This document shows positions 10,976 to 21,726 of a DNA stretch of 64,000 nucleotides, in pieces. The translations under genes were made by a program, and so were the position numbers. The stretch's first letter is position 1, and each line of letters begins with the position of its first letter. The notes beneath the pieces are model-generated. The model had not been told where the DNA came from and did not search any database. It saw only the letters and a program-made list of their open reading frames with translations. The DNA comes from Morinoia aosen (lineage: Eukaryota > Arthropoda > Malacostraca > Amphipoda > Talitridae), in contig CM059569.1 in NCBI GenBank assembly GCA_030386875.1, positions 50,011,842 through 50,075,841 on the forward strand, given 5' to 3'.

Positions 10976-13900
10976 TCATCTGTAGCGGGAAGGAGGGCGA
11001 ACTACACGACCCTGCCGAGTTCGGCAATTGGCAAATGATACTGAGCGGGGAAGTTTCACCAAACGGGTCTGCAAGTTTAGATCGGCAAGAGTCCTAGGAA
11101 CAGGAGTTACTGCAGCGGGCTCGTCTGGTCTCTCCAGACTTGTCGCTGTGTCAGTAAGAGGGCTAGAGTTAGAATCTACGACAGGGTTAGAGATAGGGTT
11201 TGAATATACAGACACGTAGAAAGGGTTACACTCAAGTTGACTAGGCAACAAGGCAGCCAACTGAGGAAGCTGAGATGGTAGATATGATCGAGTCTCAGTG
11301 GGAAGGGAAATCTGCGGAGAGGATGATGAGTTATAAGTTACACTATGATCCGAAGTGTATGCGACTTTTAATCGATCAATGCTCACAGGATCGTGTGAAC
11401 CGAATCGTTCGATGATGAAATATTTTTGCTTGCGTTTAAGTACTTTGAATGGGCCATCATAAGGGCGCGTGAGTGTAGGTTTTATAGCATCATTTCGGAC
11501 ATACACATGTGTGCAGTCTTGCAGGGCGGAATCTAGTTTGTCCTGAGTCTGAGGCATTCGTGGAGCCACATACTTGATCTTACGCATGCAATCTTTGAGA
11601 CAGGTTACATAAGCGGAACGGTCAGCGGATGAAAATTCAGGCAAAGGTTTTGGGTCAACAATGTCGCCGGGGAGACGAAGCGTTTTCCCGTACAACATTT
11701 CAGCCGCTGTGCATTGCTGATCCTGTCTGTGTAAATTTCGAATGCTAAGTAGTACTACTGGAAGTCTATCAGTCCAATCGTGACTGCAATTAAGGCAGCG
11801 CAATGCAGCCTTGAGGTCTCTGTGGACTCTCTCAATAAGTCCATTTGACTGCGGATGATACGCAGTAGTTGATGTATTTGCACACCCTAAAGCGGTGCTA
11901 AGCTCACTCCAGAATTTGGAGGTGAATTGTGATCCCCGGTCATGTGTGACACTTAAGGGAACCCCAAATCTAGAGATCCAGTTTGACAAAAACGCGCGCG
12001 CTAGTCTCAGTTTGGGTATCAGGAAGAGGGACAGCCTCAACCCAACGCGTGAACCTATCGATGATGGTCAACAAATAAGAATAACCGCGCGATAACGGCA
12101 AAGGACCCACCAAATCTAGGTGTACAGAGTCAAACTTGTGACCTGTGAATGCACAACTCTGCAGCGCCGCACGATTATGTTTCACCACCTTACTACTCTG
12201 ACACGCATGGCAATTTTGCACAATTTGCTTGACCTCCTTACGCATCGCTGGCCAGACGAAACGATCAGAAATCAAACGCACTGTACGGTTAATACCTGGG
12301 TGAGAGAGGGAATGGTAGTGGAGGACAGCTACTCTGCGGAGCGTCGCAGGAAGATACAAACGAGAAGGTCGCTCGGCATCACGGTACACGCCGTCAACCA
12401 AGGTTAGTTTTGGAGGGGAAGTGTTAGGAGGTTTGAGAAGGTCCTGAAGTTCCGGATCCTCCTTCTGCGCTCTTTCAATGTTGCCGAAGGTGATTTCACC
12501 ACTGGTTTGGACAGAATTAATTCTAGAGAGACAGTCAGCTACAGTATTGTCGAGACCTTTGATGAAGCGGATATCAGTGGTAAACTGACTTATAAACGAC
12601 AAGTGTCGAGCTTCCCTAGGGAATGTCTTTCAGAAGGCATTTTGATCGCTGAGGTCAGAGGTTTGTGATCTGTGTAGATCACAAACTCTCTCGCCTCTAG
12701 AGCATAGCGAAAGTGTCTCACAGATAGGTAGATAGCAAGAAGTTCCCTACCGAACGCGCTATAACCACGCTCAGTGGGCGACAGCTTTTTGGAAAAGAAA
12801 GCAAGAGGAGAGATATTAGTACCTACTTGTTGTTGCAACACAGCACCTACGGCGGTACTGGATGCGTCCACAACGAGGCTGAAATCAGCGTTAGCAATAG
12901 GGTAGGATAGTTCAGTCGCGGAAGCTAACTTGTGTTTGATTGTATCAAAAGCTTTGCGCGCTTCTTCCGTCCATTTTACCTCAATAGATTTGCCTTTTCG
13001 TTTCGGTTCGAGGAGGTCAGACAAGGGCGCTAAAGTTTGAGCACAGTTGCGTATGAAACGATGGTAGAAGTTAACAGAACCTAGGAACCTTCTTAGTTCC
13101 TTCTGGGTCTGTGGAAGAGGAAAGTTTTTGATCACTTCTACTTTGGAAGGCAAAGGTTTTAGACCTAGGCTAGAGATTTCATGACCTAAGTAAATCAGTG
13201 ATGGCTTTCCGAGCTCACATTTTGCAGGATTTACGAGGAGTCCATTGTCGGACAATCTTTGAAAAACGACCCTAAGATGGTCTTTGTGCAACTCTGGGGT
13301 TGTGGATGCCACTAGGATGTCGTCTAGATAGACATAAGCGAAAGTGAGATCAGAGAAAATTTCAGCCATGTGCCTTTGGAACGTCTGAGGAGCGTTCCTC
13401 AAGCCGTAAGGCATTTTTAGGAATTCGAAAAGACCAAACGGAGTGATTACCGCGGTCTTAGGAATCGCAGACTCATCCAAGGGAATTTGATGGAAGGCAG
13501 ACTGCAGGTCTATCTTAGAGAAAATTTGTGCTCCCTCTAAATTTGCACTGAAATCGTGAAGGTAGGGGATAGGATATCGATCAGGTAAAGTAACGGCGTT
13601 CAACCTGCGGAAGTCCCCGCACGGTCTGAATTCACCGTTAGCCTTGGGTACTAGCAAAAGAGGGCTAGCCCAAGGGCTTTTGGAAGTGCGAATGATGCCG
13701 CTTTCGAGCATCCTAGCGAATTCTTTCTTAGCTAACGCCAATCGATCAGGCGGCAGTCGCCTAGCACGGGAGAAAACTGGCGGACCTTGCGTCTCTATGA
13801 AGTGCTTTGTGCATGTTTGCATGCTATTAGAGGCTAAGTTAGGGTTTGTTAATGCTGGGAAATTTTTAAGTTCCTGTTCAAACATGCACTCCTCCTTGAA

Positions 13901-14296
13901 AGCAATCGAGAAGGAATGCAAGACATTTGCTCTAGTTATGCTACAAGCGGGAATTGAGATCTGTGTCTCCTCGTCCCTAATACACCGATTCTTAATATCT
14001 ACAATTATACCATACTTGGCTAAAAAATCAGCACCAATTATTGGTTCTTGAACATCAGCTATCATGAAGGTAAATACAAATTTTCTCCTCAATCCCAGAC
14101 CGCACTCTAAATTTCTCTCACCGTAACAAGGTATTGGCGTGCCGTTTGCGGCGCGTAATGTCGCCAATATTTGGTTGTTTTTGTCTTTCACCGTGGCTGG
14201 GATAATTGATACACTGGAGCCAGTGTCTATTAAAAATCGATACTTGGTGACGGGATCGTGAATGGTCAAGAGGCGAGTAGTCTGGGAATGAGGCAA
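10976..14296 (-). pseudogene. pol: Copy A pol, frameshifted (protease-RT-RNase H-integrase)
   Basis: Same protein as the intact copy at 16835-20164 but split over three frames: 14296-12590 (protease with DTGS, RT with YLDD, RNase H), 12602-11970 (integrase zinc finger and first catalytic Asp) and 12040-10976 (rest of integrase). Against copy B there is a 1-nt loss in a G run near 12620, a 2-nt loss near 12002 and an in-frame 6-nt loss near 11194. These total 9 nt, exactly the length difference between the two internal regions. The 1-nt homopolymer change could be a sequencing or assembly error; the 2-nt one is less easily explained that way. As read, this copy cannot make full-length pol. Confidence 0.92.
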
Positions 14297-14335
14297 CGCA
14301 GTACTCGCTACTATGCGTCGCTGATGGCGTTTCCC
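14293..14335 (-). promoter_or_regulatory. -1 ribosomal frameshift signal, copy A
   Basis: GGGAAAC (14335-14329 on the minus strand), 7-nt spacer, then an 8-bp stem GCGACGCA / TGCGTTGC (14321-14314 with 14300-14293). Identical to the signal in copy B. Confidence 0.75.
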
Positions 14336-15282
14336 GAAGTCATTTCGGTATAACGAGGACAGTATCTAGAGGCACATTTGCGAGCTTGGTCACCAAATTT
14401 CATGTGGTACCAGCATAAATTGCTACTAGCATCACGAGAGCGCGACCTGAAACGGCGGTCTTGATTTGACCTATCATAAGATCTACCTCTATCAAAGCGT
14501 TGAGGAGGAGGAGAAGGATAGTTAGGGTGATAGTCAGAGGGATAGTCGTAGGCATTTTGGTGGCTTTGGAATCTCCCTGGGCCTTGCTGAATGTGAGCCA
14601 CACTTTGACCTATTTGAAAATTTTGGAGAGCTTGCTTTATTTTAGCGATGTCCTGCTGCAGCTTATCTATTGTGGCTGAGGATTGATTTTGCGCCGTATT
14701 TGACGGGCTAAAAGTTGTAGCTCCTACATTCAGGGAAGCAACTTGTGGTTCTCGTGGCAAATTAATATTTCGGATCACCGTCTCTGCGGCTTCCGCTAAT
14801 TTTTCTAACGTTTGCTCGGGCCCTGCTAAGGATAGAAAAGGACGAACGTTAGGTGGAAGCTTAGTCATGAAAACTTCCTTCAGAAATCCCTCAGCTACGG
14901 CAACACCCGTAGCGAGTTTCCGCAGCTCTTTAACTAGCGAAGAGGGAGAGAAAGAAAAAGAGACAGATGGAATTGCTGAGGCGTCTACAAGACTTCGGAA
15001 TTTGTCCGCATCGGACATCTGAAGCCTTGCCAAGATTTTGCCTTTCAAGATTCCGTAAGGATTGGGATCTGGAGGGTTTTCTAAGATGTCGTTAGAGTTA
15101 TTTAGTAGTTTTGTGGGCGCGGCGCTCACAAGAGCATAGAATTTGTCTATCTCATTACTTATTTTATGGTACCTAAATACTGCTTCACACTGCTGGAACC
15201 AGGTGTGAGCGTCCTCCGGAATAAAGGGCGGGAGCCTAATGGGATTTGTGTGTGCTCGATCTTCGTTATCTGAGTCAGGCAT
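14311..15282 (-). CDS. gag: Copy A gag
   Basis: A 323-codon ORF encoding the capsid/nucleocapsid precursor of the retrotransposon. It starts MPDSDNEDRAH and has the central region WFQQCEAVFRYHKI typical of gypsy gag. The C-terminal arginine/serine-rich stretch is followed by a CHCC-type finger, C-x2-H-x9-C-x4-C (CWYH through CASRYC). It differs from copy B gag by at least two residues (Phe for Val in the SVSxSFSP stretch; Lys for Glu in DIAxIKQ). The ORF is open although the downstream pol is broken. It ends at TAG 13 codons before the first in-frame pol leucine and is linked to pol by a -1 shift. Confidence 0.9.
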   Translation of the reverse strand: MPDSDNEDRAHTNPIRLPPFIPEDAHTWFQQCEAVFRYHKISNEIDKFYALVSAAPTKLLNNSNDILENPPDPNPYGILKGKILARLQMSDADKFRSLVDASAIPSVSFSFSPSSLVKELRKLATGVAVAEGFLKEVFMTKLPPNVRPFLSLAGPEQTLEKLAEAAETVIRNINLPREPQVASLNVGATTFSPSNTAQNQSSATIDKLQQDIAKIKQALQNFQIGQSVAHIQQGPGRFQSHQNAYDYPSDYHPNYPSPPPQRFDRGRSYDRSNQDRRFRSRSRDASSNLCWYHMKFGDQARKCASRYCPRYTEMTSGNAISDA

Positions 15283-15858
15283 GCTAGCAATCTCTTTTGG
15301 GGATGCGCAATTAATGATATCAGTGCCTAAGACTTGGGATGAGGCAGCAAGGGTTTGCGTTAATTCTTTACCTACTCAATCATTCAGATAGAGTTGAAAC
15401 AGAAGGAAGGAAATATGAAATTGGAAACGAGAAAAATTTTTGCGGTATGCGGCAATTTGCGTAGGCACGAAAATAAAGCAGGTGAGAAAAAATTATCTTC
15501 CTACCTACTCAATCAATCAATAACGTTGAAGAAAACGGAAAGAGAGAGAATGGAAGCGAAGATTTTTACGGTAGTCAGAAATAAATGCACAGCACGGAAA
15601 TAAAAAATATTCTCCCTACCTACTGAGGCACATAAAACAAACAAACAAGGACAGGATAGCGCTGACGCTGAAAAAAAAACTTTGTTAGAGCTGCTCAGAG
15701 AGATATTAGCACGGAAAAACTCCACAGGAAATTTCTCAAACTACCACGAAATGGGAAAATTTATCACTACAATGATACGCCAACATTATCCTCTCACAAT
15801 CTCTCAAACACTTCGAGTTGAGTTTTGATTTTTAAGAGATTCCCGGCCGATGCACCAG
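15283..15858 (-). other. Copy A 5' leader with tRNA-Gly primer binding site
   Basis: Untranslated leader between the middle LTR and gag. The bases next to the LTR (15857-15838 on the minus strand) read TGGTGCATCGGCCGGGAATC after a 1-nt spacer. This is the complement of a tRNA-Gly(GCC) 3' end including CCA. Short plus-strand ORFs here are chance. Confidence 0.82.
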
Positions 15859-16793
15859 TGTCGGGTTTTCTTGCCGTTGGGTGGTTGAGTGTAAATATTA
15901 ATTTGAACGGCCAAGAAAAACTCGATCAATTCTCGAAGCGTAAGGGAAAATTATGAGAGGGATAATGAAAAACGGATTTGGGACTCAGCTTAGTGCAGGT
16001 GGAGTTTATTGGAAGAAGAACCAGATGGGTTTCGATGAGCTTGACTGGAATCCCAGTGAGGTCCGGAGTGCAGGAGGTGAGCTTCGGTGAGCGCTGGCGT
16101 AGCTCCGGCCGGTGGATGAGATTTTTAAGTGTATCGAGTTCAGGATATTATTTACTGTGGGCAATTTCTAAACAAGCACAACAATCGGTGCGTAGCTATT
16201 CGTGTGGGGCAAAGCCTGCTTAATTTTTGGAGCAGGTGAGTTTGATCAAGGAGCCGAGCCTGATGGCGATGATGGCTCTTGGTTTGAATAGTACTTAAGA
16301 TCCAGGCACGCGGAATTTCAGCGAATGCAAGGCTAATTCAATGGTGCCCGTACTTGTACTTTTAGGCAGTTGAGAATTAAGGCCCGTAATTAGGGAATGT
16401 ATCCGGCTAAAGGCCCAGAACATTTGCCAAATCCAATCCAAGTAGAAGAACCAAAAACGGCCCAGGGAGAATGTTGTAAGTGGTGTGTGTGATGACGTTG
16501 AGGTCGAGAATTTGCTGTAACACTGCCAAAGTAGGACGCCAAAGTAAGAGTGGCTGTTTGAAAGAAGAGACGCGCAACTGCGCAGTGTTGCCACCAGAGG
16601 GCTTCTCTCTCGAAAAATGTCAAGTGTTATTTTTATTATTTTATGCATTTACACAAAAACTTCAATGATTACGAATTAGAAGTAGAAAATACTTAATAAT
16701 AAATTAGAGTAATATTTTTAATGCTACTAATTAATTTATTTAAGTATGAATGGCAAATTTATAATTTTTACGCTTATGTAGCGGTATGCTACA
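15859..16793 (-). repeat. LTR 2 (shared middle LTR)
   Basis: 935 bp, TGT to ACA. It serves as 5' LTR for copy A and 3' LTR for copy B. No target duplication lies on either side, as expected if both copies entered together or arose by LTR-LTR recombination. Confidence 0.93.
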
Positions 16794-16834
16794 TTACCCC
16801 CCAAGGCGCAGACCGAAAGGTCCACCCGCTGCAA

Positions 16835-19800
16835 TCATCTGTAGCGGGAAGGAGGGCGAACTACACGACCCTGCCGAGTTCGGCAATTGGCAAATGATAC
16901 TGAGCGGGGAAGTTTCACCAAACGGGTCTGCAAGTTTAGATCGGCAAGAGTCCTAGGAACAGGAGTTACTGCAGCGGGCTCGTCTGGTCTCTCCAGACTT
17001 GTCGCTGTGTCAGTAAGAGGGCTAGAGTTAGAATCTACGACAGGGTTAGAGATACGAGTAGGGTTTGAATATACAGACACGTAGAAAGGGTTACACTCAA
17101 GTTGACTAGGCAACAAGGCAGCCAACTGAGGAAGCTGAGATGGTAGATATGATCGAGTCTCAGTGGGAAGGGAAATCTGCGGAGAGGATGATGAGTTATA
17201 AGTTACACTATGATCCGAAGTGTATGCGACTTTTAATCGATCAATGCTCACAGGATCGTGTGAACCGAATCGTTCGATGATGAAATATTTTTGCTTGCGT
17301 TTAAGTACTTTGAATGGGCCATCATAAGGGCGCGTGAGTGTAGGTTTTATAGCATCATTTCGGACATACACATGTGTGCAGTCTTGCAGGGCGGAATCTA
17401 GTTTGTCCTGAGTCTGAGGCATTCGTGGAGCCACATACTTGATCTTACGCATGCAATCTTTGAGACAGGTTACATAAGCGGAACGGTCAGCGGATGAAAA
17501 TTCAGGCAAAGGTTTTGGGTCAACAATGTCGCCGGGGAGACGAAGCGTTTTCCCGTACAACATTTCAGCCGCTGTGCATTGCTGATCCTGTCTGTGTAAA
17601 TTTCGAATGCTAAGTAGTACTACTGGAAGTCTATCAGTCCAATCGTGACTGCAATTAAGGCAGCGCAATGCAGCCTTGAGGTCTCTGTGGACTCTCTCAA
17701 TAAGTCCATTTGACTGCGGATGATACGCAGTAGTTGATGTATTTGCACACCCTAAAGCGGTGCTAAGCTCACTCCAGAATTTGGAGGTGAATTGTGATCC
17801 CCGGTCATGTGTGACACTTAAGGGAACCCCAAATCTAGAGATCCAGTTTGACAAAAACGCGCGCGCTACAGTCTCAGTTTGGGTATCAGGAAGAGGGACA
17901 GCCTCAACCCAACGCGTGAACCTATCGATGATGGTCAACAAATAAGAATAACCGCGCGATAACGGCAAAGGACCCACCAAATCTAGGTGTACAGAGTCAA
18001 ACTTGTGACCTGTGAATGCACAACTCTGCAGCGCCGCACGATTATGTTTCACCACCTTACTACTCTGACACGCATGGCAATTTTGCACAATTTGCTTGAC
18101 CTCCTTACGCATCGCTGGCCAGACGAAACGATCAGAAATCAAACGCACTGTACGGTTAATACCTGGGTGAGAGAGGGAATGGTAGTGGAGGACAGCTACT
18201 CTGCGGAGCGTCGCAGGAAGATACAAACGAGAAGGTCGCTCGGCATCACGGTACACGCCGTCAACCAAGGTTAGTTTTGGAGGGGAAGTGTTAGGAGGTT
18301 TGAGAAGGTCCTGAAGTTCCGGATCCTCCTTCTGCGCTCTTTCAATGTTGCCGAAGGTGATTTCACCACTGGTTTGGACAGAATTAATTCTAGAGAGACA
18401 GTCAGCTACAGTATTGTCGAGACCTTTGATGAAGCGGATATCAGTGGTAAACTGACTTATAAGCGACAAGTGTCGAGCTTCCCTAGGGGAATGTCTTTCA
18501 GAAGGCATTTTGATCGCTGAGGTCAGAGGTTTGTGATCTGTGTAGATCACAAACTCTCTCGCCTCTAGAGCATAGCGAAAGTGTCTCACAGATAGGTAGA
18601 TAGCAAGAAGTTCCCTACCGAACGCGCTATAACCACGCTCAGTGGGCGACAGCTTTTTGGAAAAGAAAGCAAGAGGAGAGATATTAGTACCTACTTGTTG
18701 TTGCAACACAGCACCTACGGCGGTACTGGATGCGTCCACAACGAGGCTGAAATCAGCGTTAGCAATAGGGTAGGATAGTTCAGTCGCGGAAGCTAACTTG
18801 TGTTTGATTGTATCAAAAGCTTTGCGCGCTTCTTCCGTCCATTTTACCTCAATAGATTTGCCTTTTCGTTTCGGTTCGAGGAGGTCAGACAAGGGCGCTA
18901 AAGTTTGAGCACAGTTGCGTATGAAACGATGGTAGAAGTTAACAGAACCTAGGAACCTTCTTAGTTCCTTCTGGGTCTGTGGAAGAGGAAAGTTTTTGAT
19001 CACTTCTACTTTGGAAGGCAAAGGTTTTAGACCTAGGCTAGAGATTTCATGACCTAAGTAAATCAGTGATGGCTTTCCGAGCTCACATTTTGCAGGATTT
19101 ACGAGGAGTCCATTGTCGGACAATCTTTGAAAAACGACCCTAAGATGGTCTTTGTGCAACTCTGGGGTTGTGGATGCCACTAGGATGTCGTCTAGATAGA
19201 CATAAGCGAAAGTGAGATCAGAGAAAATTTCAGCCATGTGCCTTTGGAACGTCTGAGGAGCGTTCCTCAAGCCGTAAGGCATTTTTAGGAATTCGAAAAG
19301 ACCAAACGGAGTGATTACCGCGGTCTTAGGAATCGCAGACTCATCCAAGGGAATTTGATGGAAGGCAGACTGCAGGTCTATCTTAGAGAAAATTTGTGCT
19401 CCCTCTAAATTTGCACTGAAATCGTGAAGGTAGGGGATAGGATATCGATCAGGTAAAGTAACGGCGTTCAACCTGCGGAAGTCCCCGCACGGTCTGAATT
19501 CACCGTTAGCCTTGGGTACTAGCAAAAGAGGGCTAGCCCAAGGGCTTTTGGAAGTGCGAATGATGCCGCTTTCGAGCATCCTAGCGAATTCTTTCTTAGC
19601 TAACGCCAATCGATCAGGCGGCAGTCGCCTAGCACGGGAGAAAACTGGCGGACCTTGCGTCTCTATGAAGTGCTTTGTGCATGTTTGCATGCTATTAGAG
19701 GCTAAGTTAGGGTTTGTTAATGCTGGGAAATTTTTAAGTTCCTGTTCAAACATGCACTCCTCCTTGAAAGCAATCGAGAAGGAATGCAAGACATTTGCTC

Positions 19801-20164
19801 TAGTTATGCTACGAGCGGGAATTGAGATCTGTGTCTCCTCGTCCCTAATACACCGATTCTTAATATCTACAATTATACCATACTTGGCTAAAAAATCAGC
19901 ACCAATTATTGGTTCTTGAACATCAGCTATCATGAAGGTAAATACAAATTTTCTCCTCAATCCCAGACCGCACTCTAAATTTCTCTCACCGTAACAAGGT
20001 ATTGGCGTGCCGTTTGCGGCGCGTAATGTCGCCAATATTTGGTTGTTTTTGTCTTTCACCGTGGCTGGGATAATTGATACACTGGAGCCAGTGTCTATTA
20101 AAAATCGATACTTGGTGACGGGATCGTGAATGGTCAAGAGGCGAGTAGTCTGGGAATGAGGCAA
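16835..20164 (-). CDS. pol: Copy B pol polyprotein, intact
   Basis: An uninterrupted 1109-codon ORF. In order: aspartic protease (FLIDTGSSVSIIPA, residues 21-34), reverse transcriptase (PYGLRNAPQTFQRHM; active site YLDD near residue 324), RNase H (VVDASSTAVGAVL, then IYTDHKPL), integrase with an HHCC zinc-binding finger (HSLSHPGINRTVRL to CHACQSSK) and the catalytic D-D-E (HLDLVGPL, THDRGSQFT, YHPQSNGLIERVHR), and a GPF-type C-terminal module (RPYDGPFKVL). The apparent start at 20164 is a TTG. The protein is more likely made as gag-pol by a -1 shift upstream, since the frame is open back to the slippery site. All catalytic residues are present, so this copy could be autonomous. Confidence 0.95.
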   Translation of the reverse strand: MPHSQTTRLLTIHDPVTKYRFLIDTGSSVSIIPATVKDKNNQILATLRAANGTPIPCYGERNLECGLGLRRKFVFTFMIADVQEPIIGADFLAKYGIIVDIKNRCIRDEETQISIPARSITRANVLHSFSIAFKEECMFEQELKNFPALTNPNLASNSMQTCTKHFIETQGPPVFSRARRLPPDRLALAKKEFARMLESGIIRTSKSPWASPLLLVPKANGEFRPCGDFRRLNAVTLPDRYPIPYLHDFSANLEGAQIFSKIDLQSAFHQIPLDESAIPKTAVITPFGLFEFLKMPYGLRNAPQTFQRHMAEIFSDLTFAYVYLDDILVASTTPELHKDHLRVVFQRLSDNGLLVNPAKCELGKPSLIYLGHEISSLGLKPLPSKVEVIKNFPLPQTQKELRRFLGSVNFYHRFIRNCAQTLAPLSDLLEPKRKGKSIEVKWTEEARKAFDTIKHKLASATELSYPIANADFSLVVDASSTAVGAVLQQQVGTNISPLAFFSKKLSPTERGYSAFGRELLAIYLSVRHFRYALEAREFVIYTDHKPLTSAIKMPSERHSPREARHLSLISQFTTDIRFIKGLDNTVADCLSRINSVQTSGEITFGNIERAQKEDPELQDLLKPPNTSPPKLTLVDGVYRDAERPSRLYLPATLRRVAVLHYHSLSHPGINRTVRLISDRFVWPAMRKEVKQIVQNCHACQSSKVVKHNRAALQSCAFTGHKFDSVHLDLVGPLPLSRGYSYLLTIIDRFTRWVEAVPLPDTQTETVARAFLSNWISRFGVPLSVTHDRGSQFTSKFWSELSTALGCANTSTTAYHPQSNGLIERVHRDLKAALRCLNCSHDWTDRLPVVLLSIRNLHRQDQQCTAAEMLYGKTLRLPGDIVDPKPLPEFSSADRSAYVTCLKDCMRKIKYVAPRMPQTQDKLDSALQDCTHVYVRNDAIKPTLTRPYDGPFKVLKRKQKYFIIERFGSHDPVSIDRLKVAYTSDHSVTYNSSSSPQISLPTETRSYLPSQLPQLAALLPSQLECNPFYVSVYSNPTRISNPVVDSNSSPLTDTATSLERPDEPAAVTPVPRTLADLNLQTRLVKLPRSVSFANCRTRQGRVVRPPSRYR

Positions 20165-20203
20165 CGCAGTACTCGCTACTATGCGTCGCTGATGGCGTTT
20201 CCC
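20161..20203 (-). promoter_or_regulatory. -1 ribosomal frameshift signal at gag-pol junction, copy B
   Basis: On the minus strand the heptamer GGGAAAC (20203-20197) sits in the gag frame as G GGA AAC, the X XXY YYZ pattern. Seven bases later GCGACGCA (20189-20182) can pair with TGCGTTGC (20168-20161), eight pairs with one G-T, enclosing a 13-nt loop that contains the gag TAG. A -1 slip enters the pol frame (KRHQRRIVASTA, then LPHSQTT) without a stop. Confidence 0.78.
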
Positions 20204-21150
20204 GAAGTCATTTCGGTATAACGAGGACAGTATCTAGAGGCACATTTGCGAGCTTGGTCACCAAATTTCATGTGGTACCAGCATAAATTGCTACTAGCAT
20301 CACGAGAGCGCGACCTGAAACGGCGGTCTTGATTTGACCTATCATAAGATCTACCTCTATCAAAGCGTTGAGGAGGAGGAGAAGGATAGTTAGGGTGATA
20401 GTCAGAGGGATAGTCGTAGGCATTTTGGTGGCTTTGGAATCTCCCTGGGCCTTGCTGAATGTGAGCCACACTTTGACCTATTTGAAAATTTTGGAGAGCT
20501 TGCTTTATTTCAGCGATGTCCTGCTGCAGCTTATCTATTGTGGCTGAGGATTGATTTTGCGCCGTATTTGACGGGCTAAAAGTTGTAGCTCCTACATTCA
20601 GGGAAGCAACTTGTGGTTCTCGTGGCAAATTAATATTTCGGATCACCGTCTCTGCGGCTTCCGCTAATTTTTCTAACGTTTGCTCGGGCCCTGCTAAGGA
20701 TAGAAAAGGACGAACGTTAGGTGGAAGCTTAGTCATGAAAACTTCCTTCAGAAATCCCTCAGCTACGGCAACACCCGTAGCGAGTTTCCGCAGCTCTTTA
20801 ACTAGCGAAGAGGGAGAGAAAGAAACAGAGACAGATGGAATTGCTGAGGCGTCTACAAGACTTCGGAATTTGTCCGCATCGGACATCTGAAGCCTTGCCA
20901 AGATTTTGCCTTTCAAGATTCCGTAAGGATTGGGATCTGGAGGGTTTTCTAAGATGTCGTTAGAGTTATTTAGTAGTTTTGTGGGCGCGGCGCTCACAAG
21001 AGCATAGAATTTGTCTATCTCATTACTTATTTTATGGTACCTAAATACTGCTTCACACTGCTGGAACCAGGTGTGAGCGTCCTCCGGAATAAAGGGCGGG
21101 AGCCTAATGGGATTTGTGTGTGCTCGATCTTCGTTATCTGAGTCAGGCAT
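20179..21150 (-). CDS. gag: Copy B gag, intact
   Basis: A 323-codon gag precursor that would form the particle and bind element RNA. Starts at ATG (MPDSDNEDRAH). It has a helical capsid-like region, a short Gln-rich coil (SATIDKLQQDIAEIKQAL), an Arg/Ser/Tyr-rich basic stretch and a terminal C-x2-H-x9-C-x4-C finger. The CHCC arrangement instead of CCHC is the mark of the CsRn1 group of Ty3/gypsy elements. It ends with SGNAISDA then TAG, just after the slippery site. Confidence 0.92.
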   Translation of the reverse strand: MPDSDNEDRAHTNPIRLPPFIPEDAHTWFQQCEAVFRYHKISNEIDKFYALVSAAPTKLLNNSNDILENPPDPNPYGILKGKILARLQMSDADKFRSLVDASAIPSVSVSFSPSSLVKELRKLATGVAVAEGFLKEVFMTKLPPNVRPFLSLAGPEQTLEKLAEAAETVIRNINLPREPQVASLNVGATTFSPSNTAQNQSSATIDKLQQDIAEIKQALQNFQIGQSVAHIQQGPGRFQSHQNAYDYPSDYHPNYPSPPPQRFDRGRSYDRSNQDRRFRSRSRDASSNLCWYHMKFGDQARKCASRYCPRYTEMTSGNAISDA

Positions 21151-21726
21151 GCTAGCAATCTCTTTTGGGGATGCGCAATTAATGATATCAGTGCCTAAGA
21201 CTTGGGATGAGGCAGCAAGGGTTTGCGTTAATTCTTTACCTACTCAATCATTCAGATAGAGTTGAAACAGAAGGAAGGAAATATGAAATTGGAAACGAGA
21301 AAAATTTTTGCGGTATGCGGCAATTTGCGTAGGCACGAAAATAAAGCAGGTGAGAAAAAATTATCTTCCTACCTACTCAATCAATCAATAACGTTGAAGA
21401 AAACGGAAAGAGAGAGAATGGAAGCGAAGATTTTTACGGTAGTCAGAAATAAATGCACAGCACGGAAATAAAAAATATTCTCCCTACCTACTGAGGCACA
21501 TAAAACAAACAAACAAGGACAGGATAGCGCTGACGCTGAAAAAAAAACTTTGTTAGAGCTGCTCAGAGAGATATTAGCACGGACAAACTCCACAGGAAAT
21601 TTCTCAAACTACCACGAAATGGGAAAATTTATCACTACAATGATACGCCAACATTATCCTCTCACAATCTCTCAAACACTTCGAGTTGAGTTTTGATTTT
21701 TAAGAGATTCCCGGCCGATGCACCAG
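21151..21726 (-). other. Copy B 5' leader with tRNA-Gly primer binding site
   Basis: Leader between the 5' LTR and gag. The primer site TGGTGCATCGGCCGGGAATC lies at 21725-21706 on the minus strand after a 1-nt spacer and matches a tRNA-Gly(GCC) 3' end. Confidence 0.82.
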
